In this document: one piece after another, positions 8,249-16,967 of the stretch
Layout: the number at the start of each line of letters is the position of its first letter
How positions within the stretch are numbered: position 1 is the first letter of the stretch
Assembly (NCBI GenBank): GCA_029866205.1
Contig: JARWZT010000022.1
Location: forward strand, 81,728 to 145,727
DNA: 64,000 nucleotides
Direction of reading: 5' to 3'
Source of the DNA: Rhodoferax sp.
GTDB taxonomy: Bacteria > Pseudomonadota > Gammaproteobacteria > Burkholderiales > Burkholderiaceae_C
Program-made: the position numbers and the translations under genes
The notes under the pieces: model-generated
Databases searched by the model: none
Seen by the model: the letters and a program-made list of their open reading frames with translations, nothing else
What the model was told of the DNA's origin: nothing

Positions 8249-9424
8249 TTACAAGACTTCAAAAATACCGGCTGCGCCCATGCCGCCACCGATACACATG
8301 GTGACGCACACGCGCTTGGCGCCACGGCGCTTGCCTTCGATCAGGGCGTGGCCCGTCAGACGCTGGCCGCTCACGCCATAAGGATGGCCGACCGCAATGG
8401 CGCCGCCATTGACGTTCAGCAGTTCCGCCGGAATACCGAGCTTGTCACGGCAGTACAGCACTTGAACTGCAAACGCTTCGTTGAGTTCCCACAAATCGAT
8501 GTCGCTGACTTTGAGGCCCAGGCGTGCCAGCACTTTGGGGATGGCAAACACGGGGCCAATGCCCATTTCGTCTGGCTCGCAACCTGCCACCGCAAAGCCC
8601 AAAAAGCGGCCCAGGGGTGTCAGGCCCTTGCGCTCGGCGAGGGTTTCGTTCATCACGACCACCGCGCCGCCGCCGTCCGAGAACTGGCTGGCGTTGCCTG
8701 CCGAGATCAGGCCGCCGGGCATGGCAGAGCGCAAACCGTGAATACCCTCAAACGTGGTGCCTTCGCGAATGCCTTCGTCGTTTTTGACGGTCACTTTCTT
8801 GGTCATCAGGCCCATGACCTTGTCGGCCACGCCCATGGTGACCGTGATAGGTGCGATTTCGGCTTCGAAAAGACCGGCAGCCAAAGCGGCGGACGCTTTT
8901 TGCTGGCTGGCTGCGCCGTACTCGTCCATGGCGTCACGGCCAATGCCATAGCGCTTAGCCACGTTCTCGGCGGTCTGCAGCATGTTCCAGTAAATCTCGG
9001 GCTTGTTTTTTGCGAGCCAAGGGTCGGCCAGCATATGCTGGTTCATCTCTTGCTGGACGCAGGAAATGGCCTCGACACCGCCGGCCACATAGACATCGCC
9101 CTCGCCCGCAATGATGCGCTGCGATGCGGTGGCGATGGTCTGCAGGCCAGACGAGCAAAAACGGTTGATCGTCATGCCGGATACGGTAATCGGGCATCCC
9201 GCGCGCAGAGCGATCTGGCGTGCGATGTTGGCCCCGGTCGCGCCTTCGGGCGTGGCGCATCCCATGATGACGTCGTCCACCTCGGCGGCCTCGATCCCGG
9301 CGCGGGCAATGGCGTGCTCGACCGCGTGGCCGCCCAGCGTGGCGCCGTGGGTCATGTTGAAAGAACCTTTCCAGCTCTTGGCCAGAGGGGTGCGGGCGGT
9401 AGAAACAATTACGGCTGAAGTCAT
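8249..9424 (-). CDS. acetyl-CoA C-acyltransferase (thiolase)
   Basis: 391 residues, a full degradative thiolase. The acylated Cys90 is in [11 protein letters not shown], His347 in [14 protein letters not shown], and the C-terminal Cys377 in [10 protein letters not shown], completing the Cys-His-Cys set. It cleaves 3-ketoacyl-CoA to acetyl-CoA plus a shortened acyl-CoA, the last step of beta-oxidation. It follows the FadB/FadJ-type multifunctional gene by 9 bases on the same strand, the normal partner arrangement, so the two probably form a complex-like pair under one promoter. Confidence 0.93.
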   Translation of the reverse strand: MTSAVIVSTARTPLAKSWKGSFNMTHGATLGGHAVEHAIARAGIEAAEVDDVIMGCATPEGATGANIARQIALRAGCPITVSGMTINRFCSSGLQTIATASQRIIAGEGDVYVAGGVEAISCVQQEMNQHMLADPWLAKNKPEIYWNMLQTAENVAKRYGIGRDAMDEYGAASQQKASAALAAGLFEAEIAPITVTMGVADKVMGLMTKKVTVKNDEGIREGTTFEGIHGLRSAMPGGLISAGNASQFSDGGGAVVVMNETLAERKGLTPLGRFLGFAVAGCEPDEMGIGPVFAIPKVLARLGLKVSDIDLWELNEAFAVQVLYCRDKLGIPAELLNVNGGAIAVGHPYGVSGQRLTGHALIEGKRRGAKRVCVTMCIGGGMGAAGIFEVL

Positions 9425-9433
9425 GGCTATTCC

Positions 9434-11533
9434 TTAATTAAATGTCTTGCCTTCGGCGGCCAGTCGGGCCAGCAGGGGTGCGGGCTTCCAGAACTCGGCG
9501 TCGTCGTGCGGATTTTGGGCGAAACGGTGCATGGCCTGCACGACGTTGAACAAACCCACCTCGTCGGCATACAGCATGGGACCACCCCGGTACGGAGGAA
9601 ATCCGTAACCAAAGATGTAGCAAATGTCGATATCGCTGGCCTTGTTGGCAATGCCTTCTTCCAGTATGTGCGCACCCTCGTTGACCAAGGCAAACACCAG
9701 GCGCTGCACGATTTCTTCGTCTGAAATGGTACGCGGCGTAATGCCTTGCGAAGCACGGTAGTCTTCGATCATCTTGACGACTTCGGCGTTCGGAATGGCG
9801 TCGCGTTTGCCGGGCTTGTAGTCGTACCAGCCTGCACCGGTTTTTTGACCAAAGCGGCCTTTTTCACACAACAAATCGGCGGTTTTGCTGTACTTCATGT
9901 TGGCGCGCTCGGTGGCGCGGCGCTTGCGGATGGCCCAGCCGATGTCGTTGCCGGCCAAATCGCCCATACGGAAGGGCCCCATGGCCATGCCAAACTTTTC
10001 CATGGCTTTATCCACTTGCTCGGGAGTGCAGCCTTCGTCCAGCAAGAAACCACCTTGGCGGCCATATTGCTCAATCATGCGGTTGCCGATAAAGCCGTCG
10101 CACACGCCGGACACCACCGCGGTTTTGCGGATCTTCTTGGCCACGGCCATGACGGTCGCCATCACGTCTTTTGCGGTTTTTTCGCCGCGCACCACTTCAA
10201 GCAGCTTCATGACGTTGGCCGGGCTGAAGAAATGCAGACCCACCACGTCTTGCGGGCGCTGGGTGAAGGATGCAATTTTGTTCAAGTCCAGCGTGGACGT
10301 GTTGGAGGCCAAAATCGCGCCGGGCTTCATGACGCGGTCCAGCTCTTTGAACACGGCTTCTTTGACGCCGATTTCTTCAAACACCGCCTCGATCACCAAG
10401 TCTGCGCTACCCAGGTCGTCGTAGCTCAGAGTGGTGGACAACAAGGCCATGCGTTCTTCGTATTTGGCTTGCTTGAGCTTGCCTTTTTTGACTTGGGCTT
10501 CGTAGTTGCCGCGCATCGTGGCCAAGCCCCGGTCCAGCGCTTCTTGCTTCATTTCCAGCATCTTGACCGGCACGCCGGCGTTCAGGAAGTTCATGGCAAT
10601 GCCACCGCCCATGGTGCCGGCTCCGATGATCGCCACGCTCTTGATATCGCGCAGCGGGGTGTCTGCGGGCACGTCCGGGATTTTGGAGGCGGCGCGCTCG
10701 CCCAGGAACAGGTGGCGCAGGGCGCGGCTTTCGCTGGTGAGCATCAGGTTCATGAAAATTTCACGTTCCGTGGCCATTCCGGCGTCAAACTTCTGCTTGG
10801 TGGCGGCCTCAACGGCGGCCACGCACTTGAGCGGCGCGGGGTAGTTTTTGGCCATGCCGCCGACCATGTTGCGGGCAAACTGAAAGTAACCGTCGCCCAG
10901 CGGATGCTTGCAAGGCAACTGGCTAACGATCGGCATGGGGCGCACCGCAGCAATCGAACGGGCAAACGCCAAGGCTTCTTCCGCCAACGACTCTGGCGAA
11001 GCCGCGATTTTCTGGAATAGCTGCTGACCTGGCAGCATGGCCAACATTTCAGCCTTGATCGGCTCACCGCTGACAATCATATTGAGTGCAGGCTCGACGC
11101 CCAAGGCCCGCGGCAGGCGCTGCGTGCCACCGGCACCAGGAATCAGGCCCAGTTTGACCTCAGGCAGCGCAATGCTGGTGCCTGGAGCCGCAATACGGTA
11201 GTGGCAACCCAGCGCCAACTCCAAACCGCCGCCCATGGCCACGGTGTGCATGGCCGCTACGACCGGCTTGGTGGACTTTTCGAGCACCGCAATAACGCTC
11301 AGCAGATTAGGCTCCTGGATCGCCTTGGGCGAACCAAACTCGCGAATATCCGCGCCGCCTGAAAAGGCCTTGCCGGCGCCCGTGAGCACGATGGCCACGA
11401 CGGCGGGGTCGGCCTGCGCCTGCTCCATGCCCTGGGCGATACCCTGGCGGGTGGACAAGCCCAAGCCATTGACCGGCGGATTGTCGAGGGTGATGACGGC
11501 AATATCGCCGTGAACCTGGTAGTGGGCAGTCAT
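9434..11533 (-). CDS. multifunctional enoyl-CoA hydratase / 3-hydroxyacyl-CoA dehydrogenase
   Basis: 699 residues, FadB/FadJ type. The N-terminal crotonase domain has [19 protein letters not shown] and the two acidic residues expected for hydratase activity, in GGGLELALG and [20 protein letters not shown]. The NAD-binding dehydrogenase domain starts at [21 protein letters not shown] (about 297), with the catalytic His in [18 protein letters not shown], followed by the two C-terminal domains. It hydrates enoyl-CoA and oxidises the 3-hydroxyacyl-CoA. It is first in an operon with thiolase, and a TetR-type palindrome lies 59-72 bases upstream of the start. Confidence 0.93.
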   Translation of the reverse strand: MTAHYQVHGDIAVITLDNPPVNGLGLSTRQGIAQGMEQAQADPAVVAIVLTGAGKAFSGGADIREFGSPKAIQEPNLLSVIAVLEKSTKPVVAAMHTVAMGGGLELALGCHYRIAAPGTSIALPEVKLGLIPGAGGTQRLPRALGVEPALNMIVSGEPIKAEMLAMLPGQQLFQKIAASPESLAEEALAFARSIAAVRPMPIVSQLPCKHPLGDGYFQFARNMVGGMAKNYPAPLKCVAAVEAATKQKFDAGMATEREIFMNLMLTSESRALRHLFLGERAASKIPDVPADTPLRDIKSVAIIGAGTMGGGIAMNFLNAGVPVKMLEMKQEALDRGLATMRGNYEAQVKKGKLKQAKYEERMALLSTTLSYDDLGSADLVIEAVFEEIGVKEAVFKELDRVMKPGAILASNTSTLDLNKIASFTQRPQDVVGLHFFSPANVMKLLEVVRGEKTAKDVMATVMAVAKKIRKTAVVSGVCDGFIGNRMIEQYGRQGGFLLDEGCTPEQVDKAMEKFGMAMGPFRMGDLAGNDIGWAIRKRRATERANMKYSKTADLLCEKGRFGQKTGAGWYDYKPGKRDAIPNAEVVKMIEDYRASQGITPRTISDEEIVQRLVFALVNEGAHILEEGIANKASDIDICYIFGYGFPPYRGGPMLYADEVGLFNVVQAMHRFAQNPHDDAEFWKPAPLLARLAAEGKTFN

Positions 11534-11591
11534 GCTTTCAATCCTTGAAGTGAACGAACGAAAAAGGGAAAAAATCAGGGTAAATCAAAAT

Positions 11592-11605
11592 AGAACGACC
11601 GTTCT
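11592..11605. promoter_or_regulatory. palindromic operator upstream of beta-oxidation pair
   Basis: AGAACGACCGTTCT: two 6-base arms (AGAACG / CGTTCT) around AC, in an AT-rich setting. It lies 59-72 bases before the start of the FadB-type gene and 67 bases past the end of livF. The form is like sites bound by TetR-family fatty-acid regulators in betaproteobacteria (FadR/PsrA type). No regulator gene is present in the window, so the binding protein is inferred. Confidence 0.5.
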
Positions 11606-11672
11606 TTTTTGCTAAATTGTAGGGGGTTTCTGCCCGTGGTCGGTCTGATTTGTCACCGCTGGGACTGGAAAA

Positions 11673-12368
11673 TCAAACCTCCAGCCATTCTTTGCGCACC
11701 CCGCTGTCGGCGCGCAAGGCCTGTGGACTCCCGTCAAAAACGATGCTCCCATGGCCCATCACCAGGCAACGGTCGGAGATTTGCATGGCGATGGTGAGCT
11801 TTTGCTCAATCAGCAGCACCGACAGCCCACGCGCGCGCAAGGTCTGCAAGTAGGTCGCCACCAGTTCGACAATTTTGGGCGCCAGGCCTTCGGTCGGTTC
11901 GTCAATGATGATCAGGTCAGGGTCGCCCATCAGCGTGCGGCACAGGGTCAGCATCTGTTGCTCGCCGCCAGACAGCACCCCCGCCTCGGTGTGTTCCCGT
12001 TCTTTGAGGCGCGGAAAAATTTGGTACATGTCGTCAAAACTCCAGCGCGGCTTTTTGTTGGCGCGCTTTTGTCCCAACAGCAGGTTCTGGTGCACGGTAA
12101 GTTTTGGAAAGATGTCGCGGTTCTCAGGAACGTAGCCAACGCCCAAGTTGGCGATTTCGTAGGACTTGCGGCCCTGGATCTGTTGGCCATTCCATAGGAC
12201 GGAGCCCTGGCTCTCGACCATGCCCATGATCGCCTTGGCCGTGGTCGAGCGCCCTGAGCCGTTGCGCCCGAGCAGCGCGACGATTTCGCCTTCGCCTACC
12301 TGAAGGTCAACACCATGCAGGACGTGGCTCTTGCCATAAAACGCGTTGAGTTGAGAAACTTGCAACAT
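11673..12368 (-). CDS. livF: branched-chain amino-acid-type ABC transporter ATPase LivF
   Basis: 231 residues, the usual LivF size. The Walker A loop reads GRNGSGRST, with Arg in place of the usual Lys; the signature is LSGGEQQML, Walker B is LIIIDEPTEGLAP and the switch region is VLLIEQKL. It forms the cytoplasmic ATPase pair with LivG for an importer with LivH and LivM. It starts 2 bases after livG and is last in the livHMGF run. The cargo could be a branched-chain amino acid, an amide or an aromatic/dicarboxylic acid; neighbouring acyl-CoA genes favour an organic acid (inference). Confidence 0.92.
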   Translation of the reverse strand: MLQVSQLNAFYGKSHVLHGVDLQVGEGEIVALLGRNGSGRSTTAKAIMGMVESQGSVLWNGQQIQGRKSYEIANLGVGYVPENRDIFPKLTVHQNLLLGQKRANKKPRWSFDDMYQIFPRLKEREHTEAGVLSGGEQQMLTLCRTLMGDPDLIIIDEPTEGLAPKIVELVATYLQTLRARGLSVLLIEQKLTIAMQISDRCLVMGHGSIVFDGSPQALRADSGVRKEWLEV

Positions 12369-12370
12369 AC

Positions 12371-13186
12371 TTAATGTCCTTGACCAGAGTCGCCGGCCTG
12401 GGCATCGGCCACCGTGGAGCCCAAATAAGCCTCCTGCACCCGGGCACTGGCGCGCACCGCGTCCGGCTTGTCAAAGGCGATCACTTCACCGTAGACCAGC
12501 ACCGCAATCCGGTCTGCCAGACCAAACACGACGCCCATGTCGTGCTCTACCGTGAGCAGGGTTTTACCCTCGGTGACTTGCTTGATCAGGGCAATGAAGC
12601 GGCTAGTTTCGCTCTTGCTCATGCCAGCCGTTGGCTCGTCCAGCAAGATGACGTTGGCGCCCCCGGCGATGGTGATCCCCACCTCCAGGGCACGTTGCTC
12701 GGCATAGGTCAGATTGAGTGCGACGACGTCCCGCTTTTTGTCCAAGCCAATCATTTCCATGAGCGCCTGCGCTCGCGCATTGGCATCGTCCAGATCAACC
12801 AAAAACTTCAAAAATGTGTAGCCATAGCCAAGGCTCCAGAGAACACTGCAACGCAAGTTCTCAAAGACGCTGAGTTTGGGAAAAATGTTGGTGATTTGAA
12901 AACTGCGTGACAAACCCATGCGGTTGATCTCGAACGGCTTTTTGCCGTTGATCTGCTGGCCATTGAGCACGATCTCGCCGCTGGTGGGCGACATGCGCCC
13001 GCTGATCAGGTTAAAGAGCGTGGACTTTCCCGCGCCATTGGGACCAATGATGGCCACACGCTCGCCCTGGTGCACTGCCAGGCTGGCACCACGGATGATC
13101 TCGGTCTTGCCAAAACTCTTGCGCACATCGCGCAGTTCCAACGCCAGCGGCGCTTTGTCGGCTTGGGGGGTAAGTGAGGCGCTCAT
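12371..13186 (-). CDS. livG: branched-chain amino-acid-type ABC transporter ATPase LivG
   Basis: 271 residues when started at MSASLTPQADKAPLALEL, whose ATG overlaps the livM stop by four bases (ATGA). Walker A GPNGAGKSTLFN is canonical, unlike LivF. The signature is the degenerate LTYAEQRALE, Walker B is VILLDEPTAGMSKSE and the H-loop is LLTVEHDMGVVFG. It is the partner ATPase of LivF, energising import through LivHM. A longer in-frame reading would extend 32 residues back into livM and is unlikely. Confidence 0.92.
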   Translation of the reverse strand: MSASLTPQADKAPLALELRDVRKSFGKTEIIRGASLAVHQGERVAIIGPNGAGKSTLFNLISGRMSPTSGEIVLNGQQINGKKPFEINRMGLSRSFQITNIFPKLSVFENLRCSVLWSLGYGYTFLKFLVDLDDANARAQALMEMIGLDKKRDVVALNLTYAEQRALEVGITIAGGANVILLDEPTAGMSKSETSRFIALIKQVTEGKTLLTVEHDMGVVFGLADRIAVLVYGEVIAFDKPDAVRASARVQEAYLGSTVADAQAGDSGQGH

Positions 13187-14472
13187 GGTGCGGCTCCTGC
13201 GGTGTTGGTTTCTTTTTCGATGGCTTCTTGGGCGGCATCCCAGCGCGCTCCAAAGCGCCGTTGCGCCCAGGAAAACGCCCACGCTCCCAGCGCCAGCACA
13301 CCCACCAGGCCCAGCCAGGCTTGGGTCGACGTGGTGTCCAGCTCCAGCCCCATAAAGTGCACCGCCGCGCCCATGGCCGCGTTGAGTTGACGGTGGTAGA
13401 CCATTTCGACCAGCGCGGCCACAGCAACCATCAGCAACAGCGCGGTCATCGCCAACACGCTATAGGCGGGCAGCAACGCGCGCAGCTTGCCGTGGCGGGC
13501 GACCCGCAGATTGAGCATGATCAGGCTGGCAATACCGCCAGGCGCGAACATGACCATCACCATAAACACCAGCCCCAGGTACAAAAGCCAAGCTTGGGTG
13601 TATTCGCTGAGCAACACAAATGCAAGCACCATCAAGACCGCCCCAATGATGGGCCCGAAGAAGAAGGTGGCGCCGCCCAAAAAGGTAAACAACAGATAAG
13701 CACCCGACCGGGCTGCGCCCACCACTTCGGCGTTGACGATCTCAAAGTTGAGAGCGCCCAGCCCGCCCGAAATACCGGCAAAAAAACCGGCAATGATGAA
13801 TGCCGTGTAGCGCACCCGCTGCGGGTTGTAGCCGATAAATTCCACCCGTTCGGGGTTGTCACGCACCGCGTTCAAGAGCCGTCCCAGCGGAGTTTGGGTA
13901 AAGGCATACATCAGCACCACGCACACCAGCGTGTAGACCGCAATCAGGTAGTAGACCTGCTTGGCCGGGCCAAAGGTGATACCCATCACCGCCGGGCCCG
14001 ACATCCGGTTGCCGGAAATCCCGCCTTCGCCCCCAAAAAACTCCGGCACCATCAGCGACATGGCAAACACCAACTCGGCCAGACCCAAGGTAATCATGGC
14101 AAAAGTGGTGCCAGATTTGCGCGTGGTCACATAGCCAAACAGCACGGCAAAGCCCATGCCCGCCAGTCCACCCACCAACGGTACCAGCGACACAGGCAAG
14201 GGCATGCCCGCACCGGCGTACATATTGAGGGCGTGGATCGACACAAAAGCACCCAGCCCGGTGTAGACCGCATGGCCAAAGCTGAGCATGCCGCCCTGGC
14301 CGAGCAACATGTTGTAGGACAGGCAGGCAATGATGGCAATGCCCATTTGCGAGAGCATGGTCACCGACAAGCCGCTGGTAAACACCTGCGGCGCCGCCAG
14401 CAAGATGGCGGCAAAAAGGGCCCAAAGCCACATCGATCCAATGCGAGAGTTCCAACGTTGCATGGTGTTCAC
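13183..14472 (-). CDS. livM: branched-chain amino-acid-type ABC transporter permease LivM
   Basis: 429 residues with many hydrophobic segments. The N-terminal membrane start ALFAAILLAAPQVFTSGLSV, LLGQGGMLSFGHAVYTGLGA and FAMITLGLAELVFAMSLM are typical LivM signatures. It has a long C-terminal extension with two further helices and a Lys/Glu tail, somewhat longer than E. coli LivM. Its ATG overlaps the livH stop and its stop overlaps the livG start, both by four bases, so the permeases and ATPase are translated in series. Confidence 0.9.
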   Translation of the reverse strand: MNTMQRWNSRIGSMWLWALFAAILLAAPQVFTSGLSVTMLSQMGIAIIACLSYNMLLGQGGMLSFGHAVYTGLGAFVSIHALNMYAGAGMPLPVSLVPLVGGLAGMGFAVLFGYVTTRKSGTTFAMITLGLAELVFAMSLMVPEFFGGEGGISGNRMSGPAVMGITFGPAKQVYYLIAVYTLVCVVLMYAFTQTPLGRLLNAVRDNPERVEFIGYNPQRVRYTAFIIAGFFAGISGGLGALNFEIVNAEVVGAARSGAYLLFTFLGGATFFFGPIIGAVLMVLAFVLLSEYTQAWLLYLGLVFMVMVMFAPGGIASLIMLNLRVARHGKLRALLPAYSVLAMTALLLMVAVAALVEMVYHRQLNAAMGAAVHFMGLELDTTSTQAWLGLVGVLALGAWAFSWAQRRFGARWDAAQEAIEKETNTAGAAP

Positions 14473-15503
14473 CCTTCCCGGTTACCCAAAAGACCCTTGG
14501 GCCGGAATATCAAGATCAGCACCAAAAACAGGTACGGCAAGATGGGTGCGACTTGCGACAATTTCATCGTCAGCAAGGTGTTGGCGCTCAGGGACGCCCC
14601 CACAGACACGCCCACCTGTTGCAGCGCGCCCAGCAGGGTGTAGTCGAAGGCCACCGCAAAGGTCTGGATCGTGCCAATGAGCAGGGACGCCAGGAATGCG
14701 CCCGAGAGCGACCCCATGCCACCCACCACCACCACGACAAAAATAATCGAGCCCACGGTTGCCGCCATGGACGGCTCGGTCAAAAAGGTGCTTCCGCCGA
14801 TCACACCGGCCAACCCCGCCAGTGCGGCACCCGCCCCAAAGACCAGCATCAGTACACGCGGAACGTTATGCCCCAGTGCCTCCACCGCGTCCGGGTGGGT
14901 CAGCGCGGCCTGAATCACCAGACCCACGCGGGTGCGGGTGAGCAGCAGCCAGATCGACACCAGCATGGTCAGTGCCACCACCACCATGAAGGCGCGTGTG
15001 GCGGGGAAAGGCGAACACACGACCCGGACCGCGGGATCGGCGGCATTGCACATCTCAGCGTTGGCGGCGCCCCAAACCATGCGAAGACCCGAGACGGCAT
15101 CATTGATAAGCGTAAACGCGGGGCCTTGCAGGGCGGTCGGCGGTTTAAATTCAATGGCAATGCGTCCCCAGATCAGTTGCACCAGTTCCAGCACCACATA
15201 AGTCAGCCCAAAGGTGATGAGCAGCTCGGGGACATGACCAAACTTGTGAACCCGGCGAAGGCAATAGCGCTCAAACACCGCGCCCAGCGCACCGACCAAC
15301 AGGGGCGCGACCACCAAGGCCGGCCAGAAACCCAGCACTTGCGACACGGAGTAACCCAAATAGGCGCCAAGCATGTAAAAGCTGGCATGCGCGAAATTGA
15401 GCACGCCCATCATGCTGAAAATAAGCGTCAGCCCCGAGCTCAGCATGAACAGCAACAAGCCGTAGCTGATGCCATTCAGCGTCGAAATAATTAGAAACTC
15501 CAT
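14469..15503 (-). CDS. livH: branched-chain amino-acid-type ABC transporter permease LivH
   Basis: 344 residues, mostly transmembrane. The N-terminal NGISYGLLLFMLSSGLTLIF and GVLNFAHASFYMLGAYLGY are hallmark LivH motifs. A central periplasmic insert with three cysteines (about 167-181) is present. EALGHNVPRVLMLVFGAGAALAGLAGVIGG contains the EAA-like loop that contacts the ATPase. It is the first gene of the livHMGF run; the binding-protein gene lies upstream and is separated by a terminator-like hairpin. Confidence 0.9.
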   Translation of the reverse strand: MEFLIISTLNGISYGLLLFMLSSGLTLIFSMMGVLNFAHASFYMLGAYLGYSVSQVLGFWPALVVAPLLVGALGAVFERYCLRRVHKFGHVPELLITFGLTYVVLELVQLIWGRIAIEFKPPTALQGPAFTLINDAVSGLRMVWGAANAEMCNAADPAVRVVCSPFPATRAFMVVVALTMLVSIWLLLTRTRVGLVIQAALTHPDAVEALGHNVPRVLMLVFGAGAALAGLAGVIGGSTFLTEPSMAATVGSIIFVVVVVGGMGSLSGAFLASLLIGTIQTFAVAFDYTLLGALQQVGVSVGASLSANTLLTMKLSQVAPILPYLFLVLILIFRPKGLLGNREG

Positions 15504-15532
15504 ACCCTGCCCGCTCCCAACACTGCTTTCAC

Positions 15533-15576
15533 CAAAACAAAAGAGCCCGCTGCGGCACCCCGCGCCACGGGCTCTT
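15533..15576 (-). terminator. rho-independent terminator/attenuator after livK
   Basis: Nine-base arms AAGAGCCCG (15541-15549) and CGGGCTCTT (15568-15576); on the minus strand the stem is followed by TTGTTTTGG. It lies just past the livK stop and before livH, so it probably limits transcription of the membrane and ATPase genes relative to the binding protein. Confidence 0.75.
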
Positions 15577-15594
15577 GGCGATTAACGCCGGCGT

Positions 15595-16830
15595 TTAGCC
15601 AGGCCGCTTCATCTGGCAGCTTGTGGGCGTGCTGGAGACGTAGTTGGGGTACTCCTTGACCGGTACCAGCGTCATGCCCGTGTTCTCGGGGTTGTAGGGG
15701 TACTTTTTGTCGGCCTTTTGCCACACGGTCATGTACAGCGGCTGCTGCAGCTGGTGGTCGAGGTTGCGCATTTGCACTTCGCCGTTAAAGCTCTTGACCG
15801 AAATGCCTTCCAGGGCGGCCGCAACCTTGACGGGGTCAGTCGACTTGGCCTTGGCCATGGCCGCTCCCACGGTTTCAAAAATGCGGATCGTAGAGCCGGT
15901 GTAGAAATCGTCGTTGTACTTGGCCTTGAACTCGTTCATCCACTTGTCCATCTGACCACCCATGTTGTAGTGGCTGTAGGCGATCTGGTAGACCCGGCCT
16001 GCGCCATTGGTACCGAGCGCCGTCGGGGTGCCGGTCACACCCGCATAGTAGGTAAAGAACTTGCCGTTGTAGCCGTTTTCATTGGCGGCCTTGACCAACA
16101 GAGACAGGTCCGAGCCCCAATTGCCGGTAATCACGGTGTCAGCGCCTGCGGCCTTGATCTTGGCGATGTAGGGCGCGAAGTCACGCACCTGAGCCAGCGG
16201 ATGCAGGTCTTCACCCACGATCTGAATATCGGGGCGCTTGCGGGCCAACGTTTCTTTGGCATATTTGGCCACTTGCACGCCGTGCGAGTAGTTCTGGCCC
16301 AGGATATAGACCTTTTTGATGTCGGGTTGGTCCACCATGAAGCTCGACATGGCCTCCATCTTCATGGACGTGTCTGCGTCGAATCGGAAGTGCCAGTAGC
16401 TGCACTTGCTGTTGGTGAGGTCGGGGTCGACCGCCGAGTCATTGAGGTAAATCACCTCTTTTCCAGGGTTGCGTTCGTTGTGTTTGGCCACCGCATCGCT
16501 CAGCGCCAGCGCCACCGAGGAGCCATTGCCCTGGATGATGTAGCGCACGCCCTGGTCGATAGCCGCTTTGAGGGCGTTCAGGCTCTCGGTCGGGCTCAGC
16601 TTGTTGTCCATACCAATCACCTCAAAATTCACGCCGGCGGGGTTGCCCTTGCCGCTGAATTTTTCCGCGAAGAATTGGTAGCCCTTTAGCTGGCTCACGC
16701 CCACAGGACCGAGCAGACCGGTCAACGGGTCAATGCGAACCATTTTGACGGTCTCGCCCTTTTGGGCGAAGGCGCCGCCGGCGGCCAAAACGAGCACGGC
16801 GGCCGCAGTAAATTTCAATGCAAATGACAT
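15595..16830 (-). CDS. livK: periplasmic substrate-binding protein of Liv-type ABC transporter
   Basis: 411 residues when started at MSFALKFTAAAV; a Sec signal peptide ends at GGAFA-Q. The mature protein begins ETVKMVRIDPLTGLLGPVG, the usual type I periplasmic-binding fold (Peripla_BP_6). SYWHFRFDADTSMKMEAM and ILGQNYSHGVQVAKYAKE line the expected cleft. Two cysteines (in SKCSYW and TSCQMK) could form a disulfide. It captures the transported solute for LivHMGF. The family is variable, so the ligand cannot be read from the sequence. Confidence 0.9.
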   Translation of the reverse strand: MSFALKFTAAAVLVLAAGGAFAQKGETVKMVRIDPLTGLLGPVGVSQLKGYQFFAEKFSGKGNPAGVNFEVIGMDNKLSPTESLNALKAAIDQGVRYIIQGNGSSVALALSDAVAKHNERNPGKEVIYLNDSAVDPDLTNSKCSYWHFRFDADTSMKMEAMSSFMVDQPDIKKVYILGQNYSHGVQVAKYAKETLARKRPDIQIVGEDLHPLAQVRDFAPYIAKIKAAGADTVITGNWGSDLSLLVKAANENGYNGKFFTYYAGVTGTPTALGTNGAGRVYQIAYSHYNMGGQMDKWMNEFKAKYNDDFYTGSTIRIFETVGAAMAKAKSTDPVKVAAALEGISVKSFNGEVQMRNLDHQLQQPLYMTVWQKADKKYPYNPENTGMTLVPVKEYPNYVSSTPTSCQMKRPG

Positions 16831-16967
16831 GGGGAAGCTCCTAAATTGGGACCCCCAAAGACTACAAGACAAAGCAGGCCGCAGTACCGCGGGTTCACCC
16901 TAGGAAAGTCACCTGCGAGATAGATAGTCGGCGGTAGCTGGGCAGAAGCTGCACCACTGCGGTGCAA

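Noticed and set aside
16950..16966. TGCACC / GGTGCA hairpin just after the acyl-CoA ligase stop
   Set aside because: Short stem with no T-run; could stabilise the mRNA end but does not qualify as a terminator.
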